A stretch of DNA of 64,000 bases from Alnus glutinosa (lineage: Eukaryota > Streptophyta > Magnoliopsida > Fagales > Betulaceae): NCBI RefSeq assembly GCF_958979055.1, contig NC_084890.1:372001-436000 (forward strand), read 5' to 3'. How positions within the stretch are numbered: the stretch's first letter is position 1; each line of letters starts with the position of its first letter. The notes below the pieces were generated by a model that saw nothing but the letters and a program-made list of their open reading frames with translations, did not search any database and was not told the origin of the DNA. The translations under genes were made by a program, and so were the position numbers. Of this stretch, positions 1 to 12,173 are shown in pieces.

Positions 1-434
1 ATGCTTCCGTGATGCCAAGTCACTTCTTCTAAAGCCTTGAATGAAGTTTGGTTGCATGTCTTCAACAATTGTTCATATGTGAGAAACTGCAGAAGATTAG
101 TTAAAAGTTTTACCTAAGCATCATGTCTTTTATGGGCTTCATTTTCAAAGCTGCATTAAACCTCAACCAACGTGAAATGGTAAGCTATTTTTGGAAAATG
201 AAGGGATTTAGATGGTAAATGGTTGAATCATGAATCGGGGGTAATTTTATGTCTTCTGATCCACCAACTAGGATAGAATCATTCTGAAGGCCTATACTGT
301 ATTCAAAGAAATAATTTTCCAAGACTGGACTTTAATCCTCTTGCTAGTTCTTGGGGGCCAAAAAGTCTCCAAGACATCCATGCTTGCATATGATACTTGA
401 TAGTGACAATTGTTTTCTTTCATTTAACTTGCAG
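1..434 (+). other. Intron of the AGC kinase gene (3' part)
   Basis: No coding signal is visible here. The stretch ends in a pyrimidine-rich run and a cag acceptor at 432-434, directly before kinase coding sequence. Plant AGCVIII kinases commonly have an intron at this place, just before the FYVAEV block, so the large first exon should lie to the left of the window. The ATG at 397 is inside this intron and is not a start. Confidence 0.7.
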
Positions 435-1311
435 ATTTTATGTAGCAGAGGTCCTGCTAGCTATGGAATATCTCCACATGCTTGGGATTGTCTACCGTGA
501 CCTTAAGCCGGAAAATGTTCTCGTGAGGGAAGATGGACACATAATGCTCTCTGACTTTGATCTTTCTCTCCGCTGTGCTGTTAGTCCAACTCTTGTCAAA
601 ACCTCATCTATGGAATCTGAACCGTTACGAAAAAACCCTGTGTATTGCGTGCAGCCAGCTTGCATTGAGCCTTCTTGTATCCAGCCGTCTTGTGTAGTAC
701 CTACAACATGCTTCTCACCACGCTTCTTTTCAAGCAAGTCCAAGAAGGACCGGAAACCCAAAAATGAGATAGGAAACCAAGTCAGCCCATTACCTGAGCT
801 CATTGCAGAGCCAACTGATGCTCGGTCTATGTCATTTGTTGGGACACACGAGTACTTGGCACCTGAGATCGTCAAGGGTGAAGGTCATGGAAGCGCTGTT
901 GATTGGTGGACTTTTGGAATCTTTCTTTATGAGTTATTGTTTGGTAAAACTCCTTTTAAGGGATCAGGAAATCGGGCTACGTTATTCAATGTCGTCGGTC
1001 AGCCTCTTCGTTTTCCAGAATCACTGGTTGTCAGTTTTGCCGCAAGGGATCTCATAAGGGGGTTGCTTGTAAAGGAGCCACAGCATAGATTGGCCTACAA
1101 ACGAGGGGCAACTGAGATCAAGCAACATCCCTTCTTTGAAGGTGTGAATTGGGCACTGATACGCTGTGCTACTCCTCCTGAGATCCCGAAGCCTGTTGAG
1201 ATTGAGAGATTACCTGCACCAACAGCATCGACAAGTGAAAAGGCTGCTGTCACTACACCTGCTCCTGATCAGAAAGGTTCGGATAATTATCTTGAGTTTG
1301 ATTTCTTTTAG
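435..1311 (+). CDS. AGCVIII protein kinase, D6PK/PVPK-like, C-terminal exon (partial)
   Basis: This is the last exon of a plant serine/threonine kinase of the AGCVIII group. In Arabidopsis, members of the D6PK/PVPK clade phosphorylate PIN auxin carriers at the plasma membrane. The exon begins in the middle of an Arg codon and runs to TAG at 1309-1311. It shows the catalytic loop YRDLKPEN (about 487-510) and SDFDLSLR, the DFD in place of DFG that marks the group. About 75 residues of insertion follow, containing the cysteine-rich CIQPSC motif and a basic segment. Then come the activation segment [13 protein letters not shown], the [13 protein letters not shown] helix, and the hydrophobic C-terminus EFDFF, which resembles a PIF motif for PDK1 docking. 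The reading frame is unbroken. The N-lobe with the ATP-binding lysine lies outside the window. I am sure of the family but not of the exact orthologue. Confidence 0.93.
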
Positions 1312-3187
1312 TGCTGGTCGGTATTGATTGCAAATGGTTTATATTGGAGAACTGTTTTGAAGATTCCAGGGATTGATAGTGGTGATTATGAAGTTCTTTT
1401 ATTAGGAGTTTATGAGGAATTGTATGATTGGTCAGTCTTGCCATTAGCAGTTTTTTAAATTTATTTGCATATTTATTGCATAAATTCACCCTCTGTCATC
1501 AAAAGGCTTGAGAACAGTTCTCTATTGATTAACTTCTGCATAAAAAATAACAGCTATCTGGCCTTTGAAGGTGCCACTTGTGCCAAATAATACTAGTAAC
1601 TTGGTTCTGCGAGCGACCTTTGATAGGCATGTAGGATACATACATGACTCTGAAGTCAGAGTGAGACCCACCTGCTTGACGCTCAACTTGTGTTCAATCT
1701 CTACTTGCAGAGGATGTCATAAACTTGGCATCCTCTGCTTTCAGCTATAATTGATTATTGCATATAGAGCAGGCCTTGCATATACGCTTTTGTAAAAGGT
1801 GATGTGTTCAATAACATGCAAGTTTTTGAACAAAGGTGAGAAGATTGGTGAATTAGAAACTTTGGTCTATGGTTCCTATTCTTTGACCTAGAATCCAATG
1901 CAATTGCAACACAAATGGAAATTTTTGGATGCTTAGTCTTTAAGCTGGTACCTAGGTCAATTTGATGATATATTAGATGAGCAAAAAAGGGTTGCAATAT
2001 ACCTAACAAAGGAGAAAAGCCAAAATGAATGAAAAATATTGAAAGTATTACCTAGCTTTTATTTTGGTAAAATGAATCCCTACCTTAATTAACCACAGGA
2101 CCTGTATTTTGTCCATAACAGAGGAATATCCTTTATTTCTCTTTCTCTAATGTAGTAGTCATTTAGCAGGGGAAAAGAAAAAACCAAAATATATATATAT
2201 ATATATATATATGGATCATGAGAAAGTATTACTAGGCGAAGGATTTCTTGGCAAGAGAGTTCACAGTTGGTGCTTATTTGTCTTTGGATTTGACATGAGT
2301 TCCATGAATTTGGAGCCTAATCAACCATCTATTTAATTATCCTTTCGTATTCCTTCATCAACAAATCTTAGCTCAACAACATACTAAATCCCTTCCATTT
2401 CAAGTGAAACGGAGATGAATTATTTGGCGGTCTAAATTTAATTTTATAACATCTAATAGTATCGTTAAATGCTGTGAAATCTAATATGAACCTTGAAATG
2501 ATAGAGAATCGTGTACATGTTACATAGCACTCGAGAAAAGAAGCTTGTCTATGGCATTAGCCTGCAGGTACTTGTAATTTTAGCTTGGTGTATGTCTCAA
2601 CTCTGAGTTGAGTTTTGGCCCATTCAGAATTCTGGGAGCAGTCGTTATCACTGATCTATACTTGGTGTTATGATGCAAAGAAGGTGATCAATATCAAATC
2701 AAGTCCCAAGAGAAATCTTCTTTGAGTAATGATGAGCAGAAAGAGAAACAGATGCGATAGGAAGAACTCTTACCAAAAAAGGACATAAATGGTTGTAATT
2801 GCCGATTTAGAGCTAAAAATTAAATGTGGATTGATGTCAATAAAAATAAAATTAAGAAAACTCCGGGCACAAGGTAAACGGGCTCAAAGGATTAAATCTA
2901 GAAAATGGATTCGTCAAGAAACTGGGTCTTCAACTGACAAAAATAAAGCTTCTTTAGAGATTTAAAGAGGAGACAATAATCGAGTTAATCTAAACCAATG
3001 AAGCGCAAAGTTGTATAACCCAAAGCAGAGTAGGGGCATAGGATATTTGGAAAATGAATTTAATAAAAAAAAAAAATTGGGACTCACATCCATGCAATAC
3101 CTTAGGTGCAAGTGTGCAACACATTTTGTATGGGCCTAAACGAGCGGCCCACATCATGCTAACAATACAAAAAAGGGGAGAAAAAAG
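1312..3187. other. Kinase 3' flank and intergenic DNA
   Basis: The first 200-250 bases are probably the kinase 3' UTR. The rest has no open frame with recognisable protein similarity. An (AT)n microsatellite of about 24 bases lies at 2189-2212. I see no RNA gene. Confidence 0.5.
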
Positions 3188-3638
3188 AAGGTTTAAGGTG
3201 TTTTTGGTGGAATGATTGAACCACTTCTTGGTCAAGATGGTGATTCGGCTACCCTCAAACGCTATTTTTCTTGACAAGAGGATGGTTTGCCATCCCAAAC
3301 CACCCATCTGGATGACCAAACCACCCCATACAATAGGATTTGAATGTGCCAACCTTTGAGAGAGAGAGAGAGAGAGAGGGAGAGTTAAATGGTTTTAATT
3401 GCCTTTCAAATCCACTATTAAAATGACTATAAACTACTATCCGCATATACGGATACTTTCTCTCAAAGGTTGGCACATTCAGATCCCATTGTATGGGGTG
3501 GTTTGGTCATCCTGTTTAGTGGTTTGGGATGGCAAATTAAACCACCCTCTTGCTAAAGAAGATAGTGTTTGAGGGTGGCTTAATCACCCTTTTGACCAAG
3601 AAGTGGTTCGATCATTCCACCAAAAGCACCTTAGGCCT
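3188..3638. mobile_element. Foldback MITE, family P, copy 1
   Basis: About 200 bases at 3188-3400 are repeated in inverted orientation at about 3440-3638, so the whole unit can fold into one long hairpin. The outer ends read AAGGTGYTTTTGGTGGAATG on both sides, followed by matching tracts with the AACCACTTCTTGGTCAA and TGGTTTGGGATGGC motifs. A GA-rich microsatellite (3359-3380) and a CCGCATATACGG palindrome lie near the centre. The short ORFs on the minus strand here are artefacts of the repeat. A second, left-truncated copy is at 45322-45664. The superfamily is uncertain because I could not fix the target duplication. Confidence 0.7.
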
Positions 3639-3639
3639 T

Positions 3640-4990
3640 TTTTTTCTTTTTCTTTTTTGGATAATCTTGGTAGCTATTTGAAAAAACTTATAAACCACAT
3701 ATATCAAAATATAATTTAATCCTTATAAAAAAATAGAGCTCTTGTTTTATATGGCATATGTGACAAAGCGTTAAGCCCTCCTCGTAGTTCCCAATTTCAT
3801 TATATATACATTTTAATCCCTCCAGTTCCCTCAAAAGCTAATCATGAGTTAAGTTATACGGGGTTCTCTTGTTAATACTCATGATTTTCATCATGGGCCG
3901 CAATCAATTTGTTGGCTGCATTTTCACTTGGCTTTCACCTTCAACGTCTTTATTCGGAGCACTACTGAGGTACTAGTAATCGTCTATATACATTGTGTTT
4001 TTTCTTTGATTTCCTTGTATTTGGTTTTTATTTTTATTTTTTCAGGTTTTTATTGTTGTAATGTTTGTCATATGTAGTTCGGTTTTATGTGCTTTGGAAT
4101 CGAAACCAGTTTAGCATTATATTATCAACATTTTCCCTGCTTTTAATTTTACCCTGGCAGAAATTCCTTTGGCTTCTATTAAGCCAACAGTTCTTAGGAA
4201 GTTTTGTTTTTTTACCGTCTCTAATTTGAGGTTTAATTGGAGTAAAGTATTGAGATATTTGAATCCGAATAATGTACGAATTTACTGTGCAAATTACGAG
4301 GTTTGACTTTGTGAGATAAAATTTGAAAAAAATTTAAAAAAGTTGAATAAAATATGATTTATTTTTTTAAAAAAATAGAATATTATTCGAACCAAACACG
4401 ATTTTAGATAATTTAGACTTTCATGACAAAGAGCTGCGTTAAATTATCATTCCCTTTAAAAGTGTAAGCCGATAAAAAATTATGAATTTAATTATTTAAT
4501 TTATTATTTTAGAGACCGTTTAGGTTTGTGATTTCAAAAAGTATAATTTTAAAATAATTATTTTAAAACGTGCGATTTGAAGAAGTAATTTTTAAAAGGG
4601 AATACTTTCTATAAGGATGTGCTATAAATTCCTCATCTTACAACAATTAATTATAAGTGGACAAGTCATCAAAAACCAAAAAATACAAAAAATATGAAAA
4701 TACCCAATCCTATTGAAAAAAATTAAAGAACGACGATTTCAAGACGATATCTCTCTCAACTTGGCCAGGGAACGGGTGGGGTGATGCCCTTGCCTTTGCC
4801 GGGCCTGGTAATGGATATGTTGGGCGAGATGCTGCGGGTGTAGTGACTATAGAATATGGATGGATCACGCTTATGTTCATTGGTGGGAACTAGGTCTCGA
4901 TCACGATCTGGATCTAAATCTAGGGAATAAGGAACTGGAGCAAGCATTCCATAAAGAAAATCATCGGGAACTACATTAAGAAGGCCTTAA
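3640..4990. other. AT-rich intergenic DNA with MITE debris
   Basis: No gene is supported. The stretch 4225-4410 is, in reverse orientation, a diverged relative of the small MITE at 55885-56060, sharing the TTTGACTTTGTGAGATAAAA tract. The stretch 4508-4610 resembles the subterminal part of the element at 5590-5925. A 63-codon minus-strand ORF at 4756-4947 has no recognisable similarity, though it lies just downstream of the copia remnant and could belong to the same old insertion. Confidence 0.4.
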
Positions 4991-5019
4991 CTATACCTCC
5001 CTCTCGACCTCAACTATCG

Positions 5020-5345
5020 ACCCAACACGTAATGGATTTGAAAGAGCAAAATAAGGTAGCTACAGTTTGGCTGGGGTGGAGACTAAGCAAACAAAGTCCT
5101 TAGATAAGAACTCACCTCCACAATCTGAGCGACGTACTTTAAGCTTACAACCTGTAAAACGTTCTTGATCTATCATAAAATGCTTCAAGTTTGCTAAAGG
5201 TTCATCTCTTTTAGACTTCTGCATAGAAAGCCTAGTTTTTAAGGTATAATCACCAGAAAAGACCTTGAACTACCTTTGACCTCTAATGCTTGTAATTGCC
5301 ATGGGTCCATTGAGATCGGCATGAATCAATTCCAAAGGCCTTGAT
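5020..5345 (-). mobile_element. Ty1/copia retrotransposon fossil, integrase-region remnant
   Basis: Read on the minus strand, pieces of this stretch resemble the integrase core region of plant copia polyproteins: a DLNGPM-like segment, then a basic stretch, then RSDCGGEF, which matches the conserved RSDNGGEF context of the copia integrase. Only this small part is present and it is clearly broken. No LTRs are recognisable next to it, so it is an old, isolated fossil piece. Confidence 0.6.
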
Positions 5346-5589
5346 GCTCGTCACTTGGATTCTTTTGGAAGAGGGGTACGGTCTTGCTTGGGGTGGTGGT
5401 CTTCAGTAGATTTCAGCAATGGCTTTCGGCAGATTCCGACGGTTGAGTGGTGGTCTTTTTCCCTTGATTTTATCTTTCTTTTAGTTTTCTTGGGCAAATC
5501 CTGTGGGGGGTTGTGGTTTCTGAAAAGGGCTTGATCCTTTGTCCATTGGTTTTGTTTTCCTGATATAAAATATGGTGTTTTCATGTCTA

Positions 5590-5925
5590 ATATTTAGTGT
5601 GTGTTTAGATGAGATGTTAATATCTCATTGGAGGTTGCAAAAGTTAAGTTTTACAGCCCATCCTTATCAAATGGGCTATCTTTTTAAAAACGCAATTAAA
5701 TGTTTGGTAAAATTGCAGTTTGACCTTTAAAATTGCAGGTTAGTCTTTAAAATTTCGTGTTTTCAAAAAAATACCAATTTGCATGCAATTGAAAACGCAA
5801 AAATATGATTTTTCAAATCGCAATTTTTTAAAAACGCAAATCTCAAACGATTTATTTTCTACGATTTAGTTTAAAATTTCATTATTTGTCTATAAAATCA
5901 CAATCTCAAACACACCCTTAACATT
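5590..5925. mobile_element. Small TIR element (hAT-like MITE) and adjoining related pieces
   Basis: The ends are roughly inverted: TGTGTGTTTAGATGAG near 5597 and CTCAAACACACCCTTAA near 5905-5921. The interior repeats AAAACGCAA and AAAATCGCAATTTT-like tracts. Related, more decayed sequence lies at 4508-4610, 6006-6150 and 23240-23600, so this is a family of short non-autonomous elements. I could not fix the target duplication. Confidence 0.45.
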
Positions 5926-6431
5926 GAGCCTTATTTATTGAGTGATAATTTAAACTTACATATAAGAATAGTATATTATAGAGTTGGTTCGAACATAGAA
6001 CCACTTAGGGTCCATTTGAGTTTACAATTTTAAAAAATAAGATTTAAGATTAACCATTTTAAAATGAGCAATTTAAAAAAATAATTTTTAAAAACGCAAT
6101 TAAGTGTTTGATAAAATCACAAATTAACCTTTAAAATTTTACTACTTTGTGTTTCCGGCCGGCCGCTTTGTTTTACTTGTCTTTTGTTGTAATTCTCTTT
6201 GACAAAAAAGGTGGAAGGGCAAACTTGTAAATATGCGTACATAATTAGGTATAAGCGTCAATGGGGATGATATAATATTTACTTCTTATTTTTTTTTTTT
6301 TTTATTTAATTAAGCGGTTTACTATATATATAAAAAACGTATATAGGACTCCTATTTCGCATATGATTAGGAATCCTTCACCAGCCTTGATAGGAATAGG
6401 GATTCCCAAGAGAATTGGGTTAAAAAAGCAG

Positions 6432-6697
6432 GCTTATATATACATCACTTTACTACTACTACTACTGTGTTGCCGTCGTCGTCTTCGTGGTGTCTGCTGT
6501 GAGCGCTGTAATTGCAAGTTTTTGTTAAGAAACAAAGTGCAACTGCCCAACGTGGTACGTACGCTCAAGGTTGCTATTCCTATCAGTTTATTTAATTCCC
6601 GAATAAAAAAATGGCATGTGTTTTCTGCTCCCAATTTTTACTCGTGCCCTGTTTCTTTAATTGTCTGGTTTTTAGAATTTTTCTTTTTCTTTTCCAG
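6432..6697 (+). promoter_or_regulatory. F-box A promoter, leader exon and 5'-UTR intron
   Basis: A TATA box (GGCTTATATATACATC) lies at about 6430-6445. A leader of about 90-100 bases follows, rich in TCGTCGTC-type triplets and ending in CCCAACGTG at 6554. A strong donor GTACGTACG begins at 6555, and a good pyrimidine tract ends in the cag acceptor at 6695-6697. The same layout, nearly base for base, precedes copies B, C and D. An alternative acceptor (GTACTAG near 6781) cannot be excluded. Confidence 0.55.
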
Positions 6698-8639
6698 ACA
6701 TAATTTAAACTTGTAATATATATTGATAGTTTTTCTTTGAAAAAAACAAAATTGATTTGTGCTAATTAAATTGTGGTACTAGCACGCGCGTTTCTGCTGG
6801 CTTGGAGGAAGTTTTCAACCTTAAGATGATGAACAAAATCGACCGCATATCCGAATTGCCAGACCCTATTCTAGAGCACATTCTAGCCTTCATTCCCATG
6901 AAACAAATACTTCAACTTAGTATTTTGTCCAAGAGATGGAAAAACGTGTGTACTTTGTTCCCCATTCCAGAATTTGAGCAACAACTCTTTACTAATAGTT
7001 TCCACGAGGTTCCACCCAGCAAGAGAAAAAAGGAATATCGAAGAAAGAAACAAGAGTTCAAAAATTTTGTGGGGAGATATTTACTAGGCCACTATAGGCA
7101 AAGACTAAGTATAAATAAGTTTAAGCTTCACATGATGTTGGATGGTGAATCAGACTGTGCTCTTCTAAACCGTTGGATTGACTACGTAATTGAATGCAAT
7201 GTAAAAGAGTTGAATCTTGACGTATGGATCCATCAAAAGAGGTATGAGTTGCCTGAGAGGGCTCTCGTAGCAAAATCAATAACTGAGTTGAAATTGTCCC
7301 AGTGTAAGTTAAAGTCATTTTACAGTGAGATTAACTTACCCTCTTTGAAGAAGTTGGATTTGGAAATTATTGTGGAAAATCAAGTTGTCCAAACTCTTTT
7401 TGATGGTTGTCGTAATTTAGAAGAGATGAGATTTGAATATTGTTATGGGTTGAAAAGTTTACAGGTCTCAGTTCTCCCTAAACTCAAGGTCATTGAGCTA
7501 ATAGACAATCCTCAACTTGAGAATGTTGAGATAGAAGCATCGAATCTTGAATCTTTACTTCTCAACCTTAAGAGATCATGCCAAATCAACCTAGGCCGGT
7601 GCGAAAATCTAAACAAGTTATTGTTACATTCATGCAAGATTACTGACAAATGGTTGCATGACGTACGTTCTTTCTAAACATCCACTTATTGACTACTTGG
7701 ACCTACGAAATTGTAGTGTGTTGAAAAGGATTAACATTTCAGGTCATCGCATGAAGAGTTTGGCTATTATTTATTGCTCCGAGTTAGTTGAAGTTGACAT
7801 TGTTACTCCTAACTTAGATAGACTCGAGTATGGTGGTGGAGTTATATCCTTTTCTTTGAGTACTTCAAGTCTATCAGAACTTAGTCTCACGTTCAACGAT
7901 TCTTCGGATGTTGAGAAGATTGAATTCCTTGCAAATTTAAATCATCCGAAATTATTAAATTGGAAAACTGTCAAGGCCGAGGTACGTATTCGAGCTTAGT
8001 TTATTTGATTATTTTTAATTGTTTCCTAGTCTATTTTTACTTTGTACATCAATTATTAGCATATATTATAAAAGCTAAGACGTGTTTAATTGTTTACGTT
8101 GTGAAGAGTGTGATTATTGCAAAGGAATTGAGAAAAAACCTACCGTCTCCATTATATAATGTTAAGCAATTGAAGCTGAACGCATATTCTTCTTCTACAA
8201 AACAAATCTACGAACTTGTGGATGCCATGTTGTGGATTTGTCCTCTTCTAGAGATTCTCTTCATAGAATGGTGGTACCAAAACACAATTGACAATATATT
8301 ATTCAAGGTATTGCATATGTTCATTTCTTGGAATTTAAATACTTGATCGTAATACTTTTATTTTATTTTTATTTTGTATTTGTTAGTTATTTAGTGCTTC
8401 AAGCAAAAATGCTAAAGTAAAAGTCATTCTCTGTTATATTGCTAAATGGTGTCGGCTTTGGTGTAATGGTTCCTCTAGCTGTTAATGATCTTTTGGTGAA
8501 TATTTTTTGTATATATATTAATGGTTTGTGATATTGTTGTTGGCATTGCATGAGCATTATCATGATTCATGAGGGGGAAAAAGAAAAAGTTCCTCCATTT
8601 AATTTTAACTATATGCATTGATTATGTATTTTTTTCGTT

Positions 8640-9270
8640 ATCCTAAATCCATTAGCGGCATTACCTCCCTCTTTTTCCATGGCCCCCCAAATCTTTTTTC
8701 TTTGGAGATAGTACTCAAACCACTCTCAAAATAATTATAAGGTGCCCCTCTTATAATTAGTTCTTATACAATGGGGAAAATTACTAATTATATCAATCTG
8801 CTTAATTCCTAACCATCAAAACAATGTCAATGTTCCCCAATTTCAAAAATACCCTTCATATGTTAAAATATATATATATATATATATACATATATATATT
8901 AAATTGATAAAAAAAAAAACTTTTTAAAAAAATATATATAAAAATAACAAAAGAAAAAAAAATTGTTTTTAGTTTTTTTAATTTATTTATTTTTTGTTTC
9001 TAAGAACTGTAAAAAATAACTAATTATTTTTAAATAACTAAATTAAAAATAAAAACGAAAAGAAATGAAAAACCAATGCCATATTTTATTTTAATTTTCA
9101 TTTTCATTTTTTAATTTTAATGTTAATTTTTTTAAAATATAATTTTATTTTATTTTTAGTTTTTCTATTTTTTTAATATTTAGTTTTAGTTTTTTTTTTT
9201 TTTTTTTTTTTTCCAAAGTGTAAGGATATTTTTGTGTTATGAAAAAAAAAAAAAATTATATTTTGATTTG
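8640..9270. repeat. Low-complexity A/T tract in intron 2 of F-box A
   Basis: Very AT-rich sequence with (AT)n at about 8870-8900 and long T or A runs. Equivalent tracts occur in the matching introns of copies B, C and D, so this is an old part of the family's second intron. I see no gene in it. Confidence 0.6.
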
Positions 9271-9279
9271 AAAAAAATA

Positions 9280-9868
9280 GAATTTAGCCTCCCAAATTAC
9301 CATCATTTATTCATATGGCCTCCTAAACTACCAAGGTTTGCACTCTGGCCCCTCAAACTACCTAAACCTTTGAAAAATGTCAATTTTGACAAAATATTCT
9401 CATAATACCTTTGACACGTGTCATTTTTCAATTTAAAAAAATTTCCAAAAATTTCAAAAACATTAAAAAAAAAACAAAAAACAAAAAATTTATTTCTTAT
9501 TTTTTTATTTTTTAGAAAAGACGGGTTTTTGGGATGGCGTTATTTTCCAACTGCAACCCGATCTTCCCGACACCCCTTCGGTCATTCGGTCATAGTCCGT
9601 TTGCAACACCATGATGACCGTTGTCCGTGTTTTTTAAAAATAAAAAATAAATTTTAGTTTTTAAGTTTTTAAAAAATTAATTTCTTCAAAAAAAATTTTG
9701 ATTTTTTTTATTTTTTAATTGAAAAATGACACATGGCAAGGGTATTATGGAGATATTTCGTCAAAATTGTTTCAATGGTTTTGATAGTTTGGGGGCAAAA
9801 GTGCAAGTCTTGATAGTTTGAAAGGTCATCCGAAAAATGTGTGGTAATTTGTGAGGCTAAATTGTTTT
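9280..9868. mobile_element. Foldback element inside intron 2 of F-box A
   Basis: The left end (AATTTAGCCTCCCAAATTACC) and right end (GGTAATTTGTGAGGCTAAATT) are inverted copies. The similarity continues inward through GACACGTGTCATTTTTCAATT against AATTGAAAAATGACACATGGC. The interior carries a short GC-richer stretch (9520-9635). Copies B, C and D lack it at the same place in the intron, so it inserted in A after the copies separated. The layout is Mutator-MITE-like, but the superfamily is not proven. Confidence 0.6.
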
Positions 9869-10589
9869 TTTTCCCTTTTTATTTTGAAGTGTAATGTCAT
9901 AAATAGCATGTTGAATTCATCTTTTTTAAAATTTGGCAAATTTTTAGTACATTTGTGGCATTTACAATAATTCTAGTACTTCGTGGTAATTATTTTATAA
10001 AAGCAGTTGTTATTTGATATATTTTTGGTTCATTGGTGGAACTAACTTTAGATGCTAACAATGACGGTATTGCAATACTATTGCATTAACTTAATTTTTC
10101 CGAACTAAAAATTATTGTCACAACTACCATGTTTTTACATTTCTAAATTCAGTTTCAACACCTTTTCTTTTCCAGGCTACCCAAATTAAAGTAGATTGAT
10201 GCTTTCTTTTTGTCATTTATGATAATTAATGATCCTAACTGTGTACTCATATTTCAGTTCTCATACGAAAATCCTATTGACAAATTGAAAGATCCCAGTT
10301 GTTGCAAACTTATTCCAATTTCCTGTTGGCGTCATTGCCTAAAGACTATCAAAATTGAAAATTCAAGAAGATCTATAGAAGAAGATACTCTAAAGAAGTA
10401 TTTTTTCGATAATGCAGAAATATTAGAGAGCTTTTACTATTTGAAAGGACCCGCAATGCCTAAAGTTTGATGAGATCAAGAACCATAGAGATTCTACTTA
10501 TGTTTATTTTCATTTTAATTAAATATTGTAGAAGATAGAATGTCTTGTAAGATTTATACCGGCATTCATCAACTTGTCATGCATAATAA

Positions 10590-11110
10590 AAATTTCTTGT
10601 TTATTTTTCATTGTTAGTAACTTATATTATTATGTTGTTAATTTCAAGTTACTTCAAAAACGGTTCTAAATTAATTTTAGGGGATGGATAGTGTAGTATG
10701 TCCGAGGCGGTGGAGCTCTCGATTAGAAGTGTACATGCATGCGGATCGATATTAAGTGTTCGCAACCGCTATCCACACATACGGATGCGATTAGTAAAAA
10801 CTACTATCCACACGTAATTTTTGTTGCATTACTTATTGGATTACCAGCAAAACTTTGTAGTTGTATTTTTGGCAGTTTTGTAATATTATTAATTACTGGA
10901 TTATCAACAAAATCTCAATTCATAGAATTCTGTAAATGCACGTTTGGGATGTTTGGGTGTGTAACTTTGGTGAAATTTTTTTGGAATGTTTGGGGTATGC
11001 AACTATGTTAATAGATTATCGCTAAAGTTTTAAAGCAGTATTTTCAAATTCTTCAATCATTTTACTTCAATGACTAAAATTATAGACTACGGCTTTTCTA
11101 ACCATCAGAA
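10590..11110 (+). repeat. 3'-flank block of F-box A, repeated inverted at 16.85-17.34 kb
   Basis: This non-coding block (markers GTTTGGGATGTTTGGGTGTG and GGAATGTTTGGGGTATGCAAC) follows copy A. It is found in inverted orientation at about 16850-17340 and in direct orientation after copy C at about 36905-37210. Shorter matches follow B (15780-15920) and D (63520-63660). The ORF at 10739-11011 has no protein similarity that I recognise and is not conserved in frame. Confidence 0.6.
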
Positions 11111-11117
11111 CCTGTTG

Positions 11118-11372
11118 AATTCCAATACCGGCAATATTTCGATGGTGGTCGGCTGCTTGAACGTGAAGGTCGACTGTGCCGTTTAAAATAAATCGATTGC
11201 GTCTGGCGTCTTCGGAAAATGATTTATCATTTTCCGAAATTTACTAAGTATTTTTTGTCAAATAGAAATCATTTTTCGGTTGACTATTATTTTTGTCCCT
11301 ACCAAACACCGAAAAATGTGGAAATCATTTTCTAGAAACCATTTTACGCCGAAACAAATGGCGCATAAGATA
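11118..11372. mobile_element. Harbinger-like element, right-end fragment
   Basis: The sequence from TTCCAATACCGGCAATATTTCG to TTTTACGCCGAAACAAATGG matches the right third of the complete element at 32664-33516. It contains the same GATGGTGGTCGGCTGCTTGA tract and the terminal inverted-repeat motif. The left part is missing. Confidence 0.65.
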
Positions 11373-11964
11373 TGAAATAATTTCGAATCAGTTACGTAGA
11401 GATATAATCCGTATATTGGCGATGTAATATATGGACCATCCAAAAGTACTTCCAGACTTCAAATGACATTAAAAAAAAAAGTAACTTCCAAAATTGTTAA
11501 TTTTTTTTTTTTTTTTGACACAAAAGAAAAAAAAGGATATTCAAATTAATAACGTTCGCTTCATGAGATGGTCTCCAACCGATTAAGCTACTCCTTAAGG
11601 ACTTTCAATATCGTTATTCTTTTCAGCTTAGATAATATAAAACATAAATTGTTAAATTAAGCAACATCGTTATTCTAATTCTCATAAATGTCATATAAAT
11701 GCCGAATTACTCTCCTCCGGTTCAAATTACCCTCAAGCGGCCGTGGGTTCAAGTCATCAATTACCAATCAAAAAATAATAGTGAATAGAATTAAATTTAA
11801 ACTAAATAATGAAATGGAAGGCTCCACAAATTCATTTTGCATTTTTAGTAGATAATAAAATGTCTATAGCCGCTTACGAGGGGGCCAGGGGGGCTATGGG
11901 GGCAACTAGGGCATATGAGGAATCAGCTATCAAGACTTGTACATCAAAGATCGATGATTTCACA
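11373..11964. other. Intergenic DNA before F-box B
   Basis: No gene is supported. The 61-codon ORF at 11809-11994 has no recognisable similarity. Homology with the 5' flank of copy D begins at about 11960 (TTCACAAAAAAA then TGGTGGAAGGGTAAACTTG). Confidence 0.4.
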
Positions 11965-12173
11965 AAAAAAAATGGTGGAAGGGTAAACTTGTAAATATGG
12001 GTTAATAATTAGGTAAAAGCGTCAATGGGGATGATATATTTACTTTTTATTTATTTTTTATTTAATTAAGCGTATATAGGAATAGGACTCTTATTTAATT
12101 CGCATACGTTTAGGAATCGTTCACCAACCTTGATAGGGATTCGGACTCCTAAGAGAATTGGGTTAAAAGGGCA

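Larger units (their letters stand above)
6826..10470 (+). pseudogene. F-box/LRR/FBD-like gene, copy A (single frameshift)
   Basis: The family has three coding exons: here 6826-7981, 8107-8307 and 10258-10470, with GT-AG borders in phase 0. The product would be an SCF ubiquitin-ligase substrate adaptor. The F-box begins directly after the start (DRISELPDPILEHIL...LSILSKRWKNV), degenerate leucine-rich repeats fill the middle, and the last exon encodes an FBD-like tail (CCKLIPISCWRHCLKTIKIE). The ATG at 6826 is chosen because the in-frame upstream region in all copies has only a TTG. Compared with B and D, exon 1 carries four extra bases near 7661-7668 (a GTAC duplication after GCATGAC), which shift the frame and give a stop at 7675-7677. 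The rest of the gene stays open. Exon 2 is 13 codons shorter than in B and D. It is either a young pseudogene or encodes a protein cut to about 283 residues. Confidence 0.8.

Noticed and set aside
397-434. ATG at 397 as the kinase start
   Set aside because: It precedes a good cag acceptor at 432-434, and the protein similarity begins only after it. The true start is outside the window.
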